Of a stretch of DNA of 14,535 nt, positions 1 to 6,555 are shown one piece after another. Source of the DNA: DASUZD01 sp036377055 (GTDB lineage Bacteria > Actinomycetota > Thermoleophilia > Gaiellales > Gaiellaceae); the NCBI GenBank assembly GCA_036377055.1, contig DASUZD010000163.1, forward strand, positions 1 through 14,535, given 5' to 3'. Each line of letters begins with the position of its first letter. The first letter of the stretch is position 1. Made by a program: the position numbers and the translations under genes. The notes under the pieces were generated by a model. That model made no database searches. It was given only the letters and a program-made list of their open reading frames with translations, and had not been told where the DNA came from.

Positions 1-231
1 GTCAGCCGACCGCCTGATCAGGTGGACGGTGACCGCAATGCCGTTCGGCGGAATCCGCAGCGCCCAGCCGAACCGGTACGGCTTGAAGCTGAAGGCGTTG
101 CTCCCGACGTCGGCGCCGCGCCGTGTCAGGACGCCGAAGTCGTCATCGGCGAAGCGCCAACCGCGCGGCCGGTAGGCGAACTTCGCGGCGTGGACGACGA
201 TCGGCTTCGGCGGTGGTGCGTCGGCAAACAC
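1..231 (-). CDS. Hypothetical protein, truncated by window edge
   Basis: An open minus-strand frame runs from a GTG at 231 to the window edge (77 codons, C-terminus missing). Codons are strongly G/C-ending, so it looks coding. It lies 34 bases downstream of the TetR stop and on the same strand, so it may belong to the same transcript. The product starts VFADAPPPKP and has mixed aromatic and basic stretches (KFAYRPRGWRF, FSFKPYRFGW). I see no signal peptide or catalytic motif and do not recognise the family. No clear ribosome site precedes the GTG, and no other start is available before the frame runs into tetR. Confidence 0.45.
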   Translation of the reverse strand, partial: MFADAPPPKPIVVHAAKFAYRPRGWRFADDDFGVLTRRGADVGSNAFSFKPYRFGWALRIPPNGIAVTVHLIRRSAD

Positions 232-265
232 GCCGGTGGTACGTGCCGGCGGCGCGAGCCGGTCC

Positions 266-844
266 CTACCCCGGCGTCGCGTAGCCGCGGATACCGTCGA
301 TGAGGAGCGCGTAGAAGCGGTCCGCGAGCTCGTCGGTCGGACGGCCCGGCTGGAGCCACGTGTACGCCCAGTTCGCCGCCGAGAGCGCGAGCAGGGCGGC
401 GCTCGACTCGTCGAGGTCGGTCCGCAGCTCGCCGAGCTCTCGCCCTTCGCGGAAGAGCGCGCGGAAGCGCTCCTCGTAGCGGCGCCGCTCGGCCACGATC
501 TCGTCGCGCCGCTCGCCCTGGAGGTAGCGCCACTCGCGGACGAAGACCGTCGCGACGTCGAGCTGCTCGGCAACGACGCGGAGGTGCCCGCGCAGCGCGA
601 GCCGGATCTTCTCGCTCGCCGGCAGCTCGTCCGGAATCGCGTCGAGCGCGGCGTGAAAGGCCGCAGCGCCGTCGCGCATCGTCTCGTAGAGCAGGTCCTG
701 CTTGGACTCGATGTGCGCGTAGAGCGAGCCCTTCTGCACGCCCATCGCCTCGGCGAGGTCGCCGATCGAGGTTCCGTGGTAGCCCTTCTCGGCGAACAGG
801 CGCGCCGCCTGCCGGGCCAGCTCCGATCGCCGCGGCGAGCTCAC
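266..844 (-). CDS. TetR-family regulator, PaaR/KstR2-like
   Basis: Product of 192 residues, normal for TetR. An N-terminal helix-turn-helix lies at about residues 25-44 (TSIGDLAEAMGVQKGSLYAHI). The C-terminal half (VFVREWRYLQGERRDEI, then ANWAYTWLQPG and LADRFYALLIDGIRG) is the type found in acyl-CoA-responsive regulators such as KstR2 and PaaR. The GTG start at 844 overlaps the TGA of the upstream VOC gene (GTGA), so the two are probably translationally coupled; longer upstream reading only enters the VOC gene in another frame. The pair is divergent from the phenylacetyl-CoA epoxidase genes, with a palindromic operator between. I infer that it represses both directions and is released by phenylacetyl-CoA or a related thioester. 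The TetR family is certain; the ligand is inferred from context and operator. Confidence 0.92.
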   Translation of the reverse strand: MSSPRRSELARQAARLFAEKGYHGTSIGDLAEAMGVQKGSLYAHIESKQDLLYETMRDGAAAFHAALDAIPDELPASEKIRLALRGHLRVVAEQLDVATVFVREWRYLQGERRDEIVAERRRYEERFRALFREGRELGELRTDLDESSAALLALSAANWAYTWLQPGRPTDELADRFYALLIDGIRGYATPG

Positions 845-1245
845 TGGACGCAGAACCCGTTCCCTTCCGGGTCCCTCATCACCGTCCACGTCTCCTCGAC
901 CGACGCGACCCGGTTCGACTTCGTCTCGACGACCGTCGCGCCGAGCCCGACCAGCCGCTCGACCTCGGCCGCGCGATCCTCGGCGTGGAGGTCGAGGTGG
1001 ATCGGGATCGAGTCGGTCGGCGTCTTCGGCCTGCGCTGGAAGAGCAGCCGCGGCCCGTGCCCGTCGGGCGGGACGAGCATCGCCCACGCGGTCGGATCGA
1101 GCTCACCGCGTGCGATCGCGGCGTGGATCTCGCGCATGAACTCCTCCGGAAACTCGGGACGACCGTACCCCAGCGCCGCCTCCCAGAACTCCGCCAGCCG
1201 CACGGGCTCCTCGCACGCAAAAGTGATGTTCTGGATCGTCGCCAC
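841..1245 (-). CDS. VOC-superfamily (glyoxalase-like) protein
   Basis: A 134-residue protein starting at GTG 1245. It opens with a VOC-type strand and helix (IQNITFACEEPVRLAEFWEAAL), has a central strand with metal-site spacing (IPIHLDLHAED) and ends with DPEGNGFCVQ, the usual VOC C-terminal motif. This places it in the glyoxalase/bleomycin-resistance superfamily, of the actinobacterial glyoxalase-like type. The substrate cannot be told from sequence. It is the first gene of a two-gene unit with the TetR regulator, whose start overlaps its stop. A TAGTCT box lies 6 nt before the GTG, and no Shine-Dalgarno is present, so a leaderless mRNA is likely. The operator at 1262-1275 lies just upstream of that box. 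Confidence 0.88.
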   Translation of the reverse strand: MATIQNITFACEEPVRLAEFWEAALGYGRPEFPEEFMREIHAAIARGELDPTAWAMLVPPDGHGPRLLFQRRPKTPTDSIPIHLDLHAEDRAAEVERLVGLGATVVETKSNRVASVEETWTVMRDPEGNGFCVQ

Positions 1246-1250
1246 CGGGC

Positions 1251-1257
1251 TAGACTA
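1251..1257. promoter_or_regulatory. Face-to-face -10 boxes of paaA and the VOC-tetR unit
   Basis: TAGACT (1251-1256) reads as a -10 for the rightward paa operon. The overlapping TAGTCT on the minus strand (1252-1257) reads as a -10 for the VOC gene, whose GTG starts exactly 6 nt downstream. No good -35 is visible for either direction. The placement is an inference from spacing, but it explains how a 46-bp gap can drive two units. Confidence 0.45.
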
Positions 1258-1261
1258 GAGG

Positions 1262-1275
1262 CTAACGATCGTTTG
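1262..1275. promoter_or_regulatory. PaaR-like operator CTAACGATCGTTTG
   Basis: The core AACGATCGTT is a perfect 10-bp palindrome, flanked by CT and TG. It fits CNAACGNNCGTTNG, the operator I recall for Thermus thermophilus PaaR, a TetR repressor of phenylacetate genes. It sits in the 46-bp gap between the divergent VOC-tetR and paaA genes, over the likely paaA transcription start and in the spacer of the minus-strand promoter. One bound dimer could therefore block both. Confidence 0.75.
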
Positions 1276-1291
1276 GTTGGGAGGCCAGCGG

Positions 1292-2191
1292 ATGATCCAG
1301 CGCGAAGACGAGTTCCTCGAGTACGTGCAGTCCGGCGGGCAGGTCGAGACCGGCGACTGGATGCCGGACGACTACCGGGCCAAGCTGATCAAGTTCATCG
1401 AGATGCACGGCAACTCGGAGCTGATGGGCGTCCTGCCCGAGCGCGAGTGGATCCTGCGCGCGCCGACCCTCCAGCGGAAGCTTGCGCTGACCGCGAAGGT
1501 GCAGGACGAGGTCGGGCATGCGCAGCTGATCTACCGCGTCGTCGAGGATCTCGGGAAGCCGCGCGAGGCGTGTCTCGACGACCTCGTCTCGGGCAAGGCG
1601 AAGTTCCACAACGTCTTCCATTACCCGACCCGTACGTGGGGCGACGTGGGCGTGATCGCGTGGCTGGTCGACGCGGCGGCGATCATCAGCCAGAAGGCGC
1701 TCCTCAAGTGCTCGTACGCGCCGTACGCGCGGATCATGAAGAAGATCTGCTGGGAGGAGTCGTTCCACATCCTCCACGGCCGCGACGTCGTGCTCACGAT
1801 GATGAACGGCACCGACGAGCAGCGCGAGCTCGTCCAGGAGGCGCTCACGCGCTGGTGGGGACCGCTGATGCAGTTCCACGGCAACCCGATCGCGCGCGAG
1901 AAGGACCCGATGTTCGTCTGGCGGATCAAGAGCCAGGGGAACGAGGAGGCGCGCCAGGGCTTCCTCGACGGCTACGTGCCGCAGATCTGGGAGCTCGGCC
2001 TCGAGGTGCCCGACCCGAAGCTGCGCAAGCGGGACGACGGCGTCTGGGAGTACACGGAGCCCGACTGGGACGAGCTGCGGCATGTCGTCACCGGCCACGG
2101 CCCGAAGACGGCCGACAGGCTCGACCTGCGCCGCCGTGCACGGGAGCAGGCGGCATGGGTGCGGAACGTCGTGCTCGCGGAGGCAGCTTGA
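1292..2191 (+). CDS. paaA: 1,2-phenylacetyl-CoA epoxidase, catalytic subunit PaaA
   Basis: Ferritin-like di-iron monooxygenase subunit that epoxidises the aromatic ring of phenylacetyl-CoA with O2 as part of the cytoplasmic PaaABC(E) complex. The 299-residue product has the family length and shows the two-helix iron ligand signatures DEVGHAQ (72-78) and EESFHILH (155-162). The flanking SGKAKFHNVFHYPTRTWGD and QFHGNP segments are also typical of PaaA. I chose ATG 1292 because GGGAGG at 1279-1284 precedes it by 7 nt; an in-frame TTG at 1277 overlaps that ribosome site and is unlikely. It is the first gene of an overlapping paaABC-NUDIX-paaD operon and is probably controlled by the palindrome at 1262-1275. 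Confidence 0.97.
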   Translation: MIQREDEFLEYVQSGGQVETGDWMPDDYRAKLIKFIEMHGNSELMGVLPEREWILRAPTLQRKLALTAKVQDEVGHAQLIYRVVEDLGKPREACLDDLVSGKAKFHNVFHYPTRTWGDVGVIAWLVDAAAIISQKALLKCSYAPYARIMKKICWEESFHILHGRDVVLTMMNGTDEQRELVQEALTRWWGPLMQFHGNPIAREKDPMFVWRIKSQGNEEARQGFLDGYVPQIWELGLEVPDPKLRKRDDGVWEYTEPDWDELRHVVTGHGPKTADRLDLRRRAREQAAWVRNVVLAEAA

Positions 2192-2475
2192 TCTACGAGG
2201 TGTTCCGGCAGGAGCGCAAGGGCCAGCCGTTCCAGCATGCGGGCTCGCTGCCGGCGCCGGACGCGGCGTTCGCAGAGGTCTACGCGCGGGAGCAGTACGG
2301 CCGGCGCGGCGAGTCGGTCGCGCTCTGGGTCGTCCCGCGCGAGTCGATCCACGAGATCGACGAGTTCGTCGATGAGCTGGAGCGCAACTACCACCGCGTC
2401 GACGGCTACCCGCTGAAGGCGAAGCTGGCCGAGGCACGTGAACGAGCGAGCAAGACGGCTACTGCAGATCGCTGA
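2188..2475 (+). CDS. paaB: 1,2-phenylacetyl-CoA epoxidase subunit PaaB
   Basis: Small subunit of the epoxidase that bridges the PaaAC heterodimers. The 95-residue product carries typical PaaB features: YEVFRQERKG near the N-terminus, HAGSLPAPD, AREQYGRRGESVALWVVP and a basic C-terminal tail. The TTG at 2188 overlaps the paaA stop (TTGA), and GGAGG (2179-2183) lies 4 nt upstream, which suits coupled translation. The alternative is ATG 2155, with a GGAG about 8 nt upstream; it adds 11 residues (MGAERRARGGS) and a 37-nt overlap with paaA. The family is certain; the start is undecided. Confidence 0.93.
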   Translation: MIYEVFRQERKGQPFQHAGSLPAPDAAFAEVYAREQYGRRGESVALWVVPRESIHEIDEFVDELERNYHRVDGYPLKAKLAEARERASKTATADR

Positions 2476-3109
2476 CGACGAGCTCGTTCTCGGCTGGCGC
2501 GACTCGGAGTGGACGGGCATCGCACCGAGCCTGGAGGAGGACGTCGCCTTCTCGTCGATCTCGCAGAACGAGATCGGGCACGCGCGGGCCCTTTACGAGC
2601 TCGCGGCGCGGGAGCTCGGGACCACCGCCGACGAGCTCGCCTTCGACCGGCAGCCCGAGGAGTACCTCTCGGCGCCGCTCGTCGAGCTCCGCCGCCTCGA
2701 GTGGGCGCGGACGATCGCGCGCCACTACCTCTACGAGACCGCCGACGCCGTCCGGATCGAGGCGCTGCGCGCGAGCGACGACCCGGAGGTCGCCGGCCTC
2801 GCGGCGAAGATCGAGCGCGAGGAGGCGTACCACCTCATGCACGCGGAGATGTGGATCGACCGCATGCTCGCGACCGAGGAAGGCCGTTCGCGTCTGCGCG
2901 AGGCGGTCGAGGAGCTCTGGCCCTATGCGCTCGGCGTGCTCGACGAGGAGCTGCGGCCTGTCTGGGTCGAACGGGTCCGGGAGCGGCTCGGCTTCGAGCT
3001 TCCCGAGGTGGAGCCCGTGACGCGCGGCCAGCACACGGAGGAGCTCCGCGAGCTGTGGGACGAGATGACGAGCGTGCGCCGCTCGGCGCCGGCTGGAACG
3101 AAGTGGTGA
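2438..3109 (+). CDS. paaC: 1,2-phenylacetyl-CoA epoxidase subunit PaaC
   Basis: Structural partner of PaaA with the same ferritin-like fold. The 223-residue product begins at GTG 2438 inside the 3' end of paaB (38-nt overlap) and shows the family hallmarks ADDELVLGWRDSEWTG, SQNEIGHARALYELA and EREEAYHLMHAEMWIDRML. Unlike the best known PaaC proteins, which do not hold a di-iron centre, it keeps E/H pairs in both helix motifs (NEIGH, EEAYHLMH); whether metal binds cannot be judged here. The ribosome site is weak (GAGG 3 nt before GTG), so translation probably depends on paaB. Confidence 0.95.
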   Translation: MNERARRLLQIADDELVLGWRDSEWTGIAPSLEEDVAFSSISQNEIGHARALYELAARELGTTADELAFDRQPEEYLSAPLVELRRLEWARTIARHYLYETADAVRIEALRASDDPEVAGLAAKIEREEAYHLMHAEMWIDRMLATEEGRSRLREAVEELWPYALGVLDEELRPVWVERVRERLGFELPEVEPVTRGQHTEELRELWDEMTSVRRSAPAGTKW

Positions 3110-3747
3110 CCGAGGTCGTCGAATGGGCGCGCCGGCTCCAGGCGATCGCGCAGACGGGGCTTGCGTACGGGGAGCCGACGCAGTACGACCGCGATCGCTA
3201 CGCCGAGGTGCGGCGCATCGCGGCAGAGATGCTGGCCGCCGGCCCGAACGGCGCGGCCGCGTTCGACACGGTCTTCGCGGCCGAGCAGGGCCACGCGACG
3301 CCGAAGCTCGACGTGCGCGGCGCCGTCTTCCGCGACGACCGGATCCTCCTCGTCAGCGAGCTCGCCGACGGCGGCCGCTGGACGCTCCCGGGCGGCTGGG
3401 CCGATGTCGGTGAGAGCCCGAGCAGCGCCGTCGAGCGCGAGGTGCTGGAGGAGTCGGGCTACCGGACGCGTGCCGTCCGTCTCCTCGCGCTCTACGACCG
3501 CAGCCGCCACGGGCACGACCGAAGCAGCGACGGCGAGCGGCCGCACGTCTGGCACACCTGGAAGGCGTTCTTCCTCTGCGAGCTCGCGGGCGACGAGCGC
3601 GCGCAGCTCGGCAGCGAGACGAGTGCGGCCGAGTTCTTCGCGCACGGCGACCTCCCCGAGCTCTCGGTGGCGCGCGTCACCCCCGAGCAGATCGAGCGGC
3701 TCTTCGAGCTCCGCGAGCACCCGGAATGGCCAGCCGACTTCGACTGA
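3106..3747 (+). CDS. NUDIX hydrolase with NUDIX_N-type N-terminus
   Basis: A 213-residue protein. Residues 1-60 (VEWARRLQAIAQTGLAYGE, YDRDRYAEVRRIAAEML) match the helical N-terminal domain of YjhB-type NUDIX enzymes. The catalytic box spans 97-119 in the full GX5EX7REUXEEXGU form: G97, E103, R111, E112, E115, E116, G118. Such enzymes hydrolyse nucleoside diphosphate-X compounds with Mg; the substrate is not evident here. GTG 3106 overlaps the paaC stop (GTGA), and the 3' end overlaps paaD by 22 nt, so it is embedded in the paa operon. Cleavage of a CoA or ADP-ribose by-product is a possible link to the pathway, but this is inference. Confidence 0.92.
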   Translation: MTEVVEWARRLQAIAQTGLAYGEPTQYDRDRYAEVRRIAAEMLAAGPNGAAAFDTVFAAEQGHATPKLDVRGAVFRDDRILLVSELADGGRWTLPGGWADVGESPSSAVEREVLEESGYRTRAVRLLALYDRSRHGHDRSSDGERPHVWHTWKAFFLCELAGDERAQLGSETSAAEFFAHGDLPELSVARVTPEQIERLFELREHPEWPADFD

Positions 3748-4226
3748 CCGAAGCCGACGTCTGGGCGGCGCTCGCCGAGATCCCGGACCCGGAGATCCCG
3801 GTCGTCTCGCTCGTTGACCTCGGAGTCGTACGCGCGGTCAAGGTCGAGGGCGAACGGGTACGGGTGGAGTTCACGCCGACGTTCCTCGGCTGCCCGGCGC
3901 TCGATGTCATGCGCGACGCGATGGCGACTCGGCTCACCGAGCTCGGCGCGAACCCGGAGATCGAGGTCGTACGGGACGACTCATGGACGACCGATCGCAT
4001 CACGCCGGAAGGCCGCGGGAAGCTACGCGCCGCGGGCTTCGCCCCACCGGCCCCACGCGAGGCGACCGCGCCGAAGCTCGTCCAACTCCAGTCGAAGGCC
4101 TTCCGCTGCCCGTACTGCGGCTCAACGGAGACAAAGCTGGAGAACATCTTCGGCCCGACGCCGTGCAGGTCGCTGCACTACTGCACGAGCTGCCGCCAAC
4201 CGTTCGAGCAGTTCAAGACGATCTAA
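3726..4226 (+). CDS. paaD: PaaD, epoxidase maturation protein (MIP18-like plus zinc ribbon)
   Basis: PaaD proteins are needed for phenylacetyl-CoA epoxidase activity and are thought to serve metal-centre assembly. The 166-residue product has an N-terminal MIP18/DUF59 domain (IPDPEIPVVSLVDLG, 19-33; FLGCPALD with C56) and a C-terminal zinc ribbon (C128-x2-C131 in CPYCG, C153-x2-C156 in CTSC), ending FEQFKTI. ATG 3726 overlaps the NUDIX gene by 22 nt. The last 159 nt recur in diverged form at 5818-5976, so this tail may have been supplied by an insertion; the reading frame is intact. No paaE reductase follows. Confidence 0.95.
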   Translation: MASRLRLTEADVWAALAEIPDPEIPVVSLVDLGVVRAVKVEGERVRVEFTPTFLGCPALDVMRDAMATRLTELGANPEIEVVRDDSWTTDRITPEGRGKLRAAGFAPPAPREATAPKLVQLQSKAFRCPYCGSTETKLENIFGPTPCRSLHYCTSCRQPFEQFKTI

Positions 4227-4277
4227 CGGCGAGGCTTTCACGCGCCTACTCGACGACCGTTTTTGGCCTTGGACGTT

Positions 4278-4698
4278 ATGGGGAGCACAGTCGAGCTCCC
4301 TGCGCGAGTACCTTGCTTCGAGCCTCGCTGCGGACAGCGGTGTGCGCTTCGTGTTTCCACCTACGACGATGTGAAGGTGCACGATCGCGACGGTTTCAGG
4401 AATCGACTTCAGGATCGGTGAGCCGGCATTTTGGGCCGGCGCCGCTTTCCGCATCTCCGGCGACGAACTGCAACGGGCGAACGTCGAGCTTGCTGACGCC
4501 GTCGCCGAGATCCATCCACAGCAGCGCCTCGTCTTCGTCTTCCTGAGCGGCGCCACCGACGGGACCTCTGGATTCGTCCGGGCGCATGAAGCGGCGCAGC
4601 AGGCACTGGACGTCCAGGCGTATAGGGGTGCAGGCGTCGGGACACTCGAGCGAGGCCATGACGAGGTCGTCCAGTGGTGGCGCGACGATCAAAGGCGC
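4278..4698 (+). pseudogene. 5' part of the HEPN-like gene, split between two frames
   Basis: Coding signal continues upstream of the GTG at 4699. In the same frame, codons are open back to 4375 and read like protein (FRIGEPAFWAGAAFRI, RLVFVFLSGATDG) but contain no ATG, GTG or TTG, and a TGA stands at 4372-4374. In a different frame an ATG at 4278 opens 47 codons (MGSTVELPARVP, STYDDVKVHDRDGFR) and ends at TGA 4419-4421. A single-base frameshift between 4375 and 4418 would join the two into one protein of about 440 residues. The gene may be disrupted, programmed to shift, or affected by a sequencing error. Confidence 0.45.
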
Positions 4699-5604
4699 GT
4701 GACGATTCGGCCAGTCGTGACGCGCGAAGTGAAGATCACCGTGGGCCCCATCGCGGTTCAGGTGCGCGGCCCCGACGGCAAGGTGCGTCGTCCGGAGCCT
4801 GAGCCGAATCCGGCCTGGACGCCAGCTCTCCGCTTCTTCCGATACGCGCAGGTTTCCGACGACGTGTTCGACGCGTATCGCAATGCGTTTCTCGCGCTCG
4901 AGGCCATCCTCAGCGAATGCGTCTCGGGCGGTCCTGGAGGCGAGCGGCGGTGGCTCGCGTGGGCGCTGCGCGAACTTGTGCGCCGCGGCGACCTCGAAAT
5001 GACGAACTACGTCACGAAAACGAGCGCCGCCGATCCCGTCGACGCGTTCCTCCGCGAACAATACGAGGCGCTGCGATGCTCGACATTCCATGCAAAGAGC
5101 CACAATCCGGTGCTCCTGCCGGGCACCGTCGAGGCGAACGCGACGGTCAGCTCCGCGCTCGATCGCCTTTCGCAGATGGTGCTTCGGCTCGTCGAGAATG
5201 TGGTGGGCGTCCGTCGCTTGAGCGGTGCGATGACCTACGTCGGCTTCGAGGCGACCTACATCGCGCCGAAGGTTGGGAAGCTCGAGATGGAACTAGAGCG
5301 GTCGGGAAACGTGGAAGAAAACGCAGAACAAGTCTTGCTGAGGTGCGCCTACCTCGGAAAGACGCCCGATTCGCCGGGGGAGCACGCCTTCAGCGGAACG
5401 ATCCCGGCGAGCGAGCTGGCCGACAGCGAGTTCAGCGCAGTGCGTGTAACTGCAGCCGCTGGGACCGGGTTCTTCGACGCCGGACCGTTCGACGAGCGCT
5501 TCACCTTTCCGCCGATTGCCGCCGCCGGCGCTGACGACTTCGAGCTGCTCCTCGTCTACGGCATGAGCAACGCGCAGCAGCCAAAGACGCGCTTCGCGCG
5601 CTAA
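4699..5604 (+). CDS. Hypothetical protein with HEPN-like RxxxxH motif
   Basis: An open frame of 301 residues from GTG 4699. Residues 42-92 are predicted helical (LRFFRYAQVSDDVFDAYRNA, then LEAILSECV), and a second helix ends in R126-CSTF-H131 followed by AKSHNPVLLPG. An R-x4-6-H motif at the end of a helical bundle is the hallmark of HEPN domains, many of which are RNases in toxin or phage-defence systems; this assignment rests on pattern only. The C-terminal 100 residues look beta-rich (FSAVRVTAAAGTGFFDAGPF, FELLLVYGM). Codon bias is milder than in the paa genes, consistent with acquired DNA. The true start may lie upstream across a frameshift. Confidence 0.6.
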   Translation: MTIRPVVTREVKITVGPIAVQVRGPDGKVRRPEPEPNPAWTPALRFFRYAQVSDDVFDAYRNAFLALEAILSECVSGGPGGERRWLAWALRELVRRGDLEMTNYVTKTSAADPVDAFLREQYEALRCSTFHAKSHNPVLLPGTVEANATVSSALDRLSQMVLRLVENVVGVRRLSGAMTYVGFEATYIAPKVGKLEMELERSGNVEENAEQVLLRCAYLGKTPDSPGEHAFSGTIPASELADSEFSAVRVTAAAGTGFFDAGPFDERFTFPPIAAAGADDFELLLVYGMSNAQQPKTRFAR

Positions 5605-5769
5605 ACCGGAGCGGCGCCTGGGGCACCTCGATCCACTGGTGCGCTCGCTCGATGGTCAGCGGCCTGAATCCGCGAGACGCAGCGAATGTCGCTGAACGAG
5701 CGGGACGACGAGCTCACCGCGCGGCTGGAGGAGGCGTAGGCGCTCGCGTTCGAAGGCGCGGCACGCTGA
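5605..5769 (+). other. Degraded stretch between hypothetical gene and paaD-tail copy
   Basis: No convincing gene. An ATG at 5686 reads MSLNERDDELTARLEEA and stops at TAG 5737. The same frame continues ALAFEGAAR to TGA 5767 and then runs directly into the paaD-tail copy. The words FEGAAR..TAAA resemble PEGRGKLRAA of intact PaaD, so the remnant of paaD may extend back to about 5752 with acquired stops. Confidence 0.35.
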
Positions 5770-5976
5770 ACCGCCGCAGCTATCAGGTTCGCACCGCCGG
5801 CCCCGAGCGAGGAAGCCGCGCCGAAGCTCGTCCAGCTCCAGTCGAAGGCCTTCCGCTGCCCGTACTGCGGCTCGACCGAAACGAGGTTGGAAAACATCTT
5901 CGGCCCGACCCCGTGCCGGTCCCTCCGCTACTGCGAAACCTGCCGCCAGCCGTTCGAACAGTTCAAGACGATCTAG
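5770..5976 (+). pseudogene. Second copy of the PaaD C-terminal zinc ribbon
   Basis: This frame reads FAPPAPSEEAAPKLVQL and then CPYCG and CETC, ending FEQFKTI, with no start codon and an in-frame TGA immediately upstream. Over the last 159 nt I count 20 differences from paaD (4068-4226), but only 4 of 52 residues differ (K/R, H/R, T/E, S/T), and all four main cysteines are kept. The excess of silent changes shows that both copies evolved as functional protein before this one was cut off. Its TAG overlaps the yjbQ stop on the other strand (shared CTAG at 5973-5976). I infer that it is the original, displaced paaD end. Confidence 0.75.
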
Positions 5977-6388
5977 TCGCCGATCGCCTTGAGCAGGACG
6001 CGTTTCCGGCGCCGGCCGTCGAACTCCGCGTAGAAGACCTGCTCCCACGGCCCTAGGTCGAGGTGGCCGTCGGTGATCGCGAGCACCACCTGGTGCGCCA
6101 TCAACTGCCGCTTCAGGTGCGCGTCGGCGTTGTCCTCGCCGTTGTTGTGCCGGTACTCGAGACGGGCTCGTGCGGGGCGAGGCGCTCGAGCCAGTCGTCG
6201 AAGTCGCGGATCAGGCCGCGCTCGTCGTCGTTCACGTAGACCGCGGCCGTGATGTGCATCGGGTTCGCGAGGCAGAGGTCGTTTGCGATCCCGCTCCCGG
6301 CGACGAACTCCTCGACCTGCGGCGTGATGTTGAGGTAGGCGCGCCGCTCGGGAACCTCGAACCACAGCTCCTTGCGCGCGTGCTTCAC
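5973..6388 (-). pseudogene. yjbQ: YjbQ/UPF0047 family protein with a one-base frameshift
   Basis: YjbQ proteins are called secondary thiamine-phosphate synthases; E. coli YjbQ has weak activity of this kind. The first part, from GTG 6388, reads KELWFEVPERRAYLNITPQV, then LCLANPMHITAAVYVNDDE and WLERLAPHEPVS. The second part, in another frame, reads YRHNNGEDNADAHLKRQLM, then VVLAITDGHLDLGPWEQVFY and ends RVLLKAIGD. Together they cover the whole family length of about 138 residues. The frames change at about 6155-6160, where loss of one base (for example AGG to AG in a Ser-Arg-Tyr stretch) is enough. Catalytic-region residues are all present, so this could be a recent mutation or a sequencing error. 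TAGGGT lies 6 nt before the GTG, suggesting a leaderless start. Confidence 0.8.
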
Positions 6389-6394
6389 CCGCCG

Positions 6395-6400
6395 ACCCTA
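6395..6400 (-). promoter_or_regulatory. -10-like box TAGGGT of yjbQ
   Basis: TAGGGT on the minus strand ends exactly 6 nt before the GTG at 6388, the spacing expected if transcription starts at or beside the start codon. No clear -35 is seen. Confidence 0.35.
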
Positions 6401-6438
6401 GCGTCAGCGAATCGCGCGGCACGGAGACACCCGTCGCG

Positions 6439-6467
6439 TTGACTTGATCTCGCCGCAGGTCTAGGGT
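6439..6467 (+). promoter_or_regulatory. Promoter TTGACT-N17-TAGGGT of the phosphoesterase gene
   Basis: TTGACT (6439-6444) and TAGGGT (6462-6467) are separated by 17 bp, a good sigma-70-type match. Transcription would start near 6474, leaving a leader of about 80 nt before GTG 6556. That start has AAGGAG at 6545-6550, 5 nt upstream. Confidence 0.6.
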
Positions 6468-6555
6468 CGCCTGCGGGAGGTCGCCTGGCGGAGACGTCTC
6501 CTCCGGAGCGTTCGAAGCCGGTACTGCGGCCGGAAGACGCAACCAAGGAGCCGTC

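Larger units (their letters stand above)
4227..5976. other. Putative inserted segment ending in a second paaD tail
   Basis: The segment begins directly after the paaD stop and ends with a diverged copy of the last 159 nt of paaD, which abuts yjbQ. Its genes are less tidy than the neighbours: one frame-broken hypothetical gene and a degraded remnant. This is the layout left when DNA integrates into a gene's 3' end, supplies a new end and displaces the old one, as e14 does at icd in E. coli. No integrase, transposase or terminal repeat other than the paaD tail is visible. Partial duplication followed by decay is an alternative. Confidence 0.45.

Noticed and set aside
1262..2437. Minus-strand 391-codon open frame over paaA and paaB
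   Set aside because: Antisense shadow of the epoxidase genes.
2509..3105. Long N-terminal extension of the NUDIX protein
   Set aside because: It overlaps paaC in another frame, and GTG 3106 overlapping the paaC stop gives a normal-length NUDIX_N protein.
4396..5103. Minus-strand 235-codon open frame opposite the HEPN-like gene
   Set aside because: It mirrors the plus-strand codon phase, as expected in GC-rich DNA, and has no recognisable motif; the plus frame has protein-like helices and better codon use.
4227..5976. Transposon or phage
   Set aside because: No transposase, integrase, terminal inverted repeats or target-site duplication apart from the paaD-tail repeat, so only a generic insertion is claimed.
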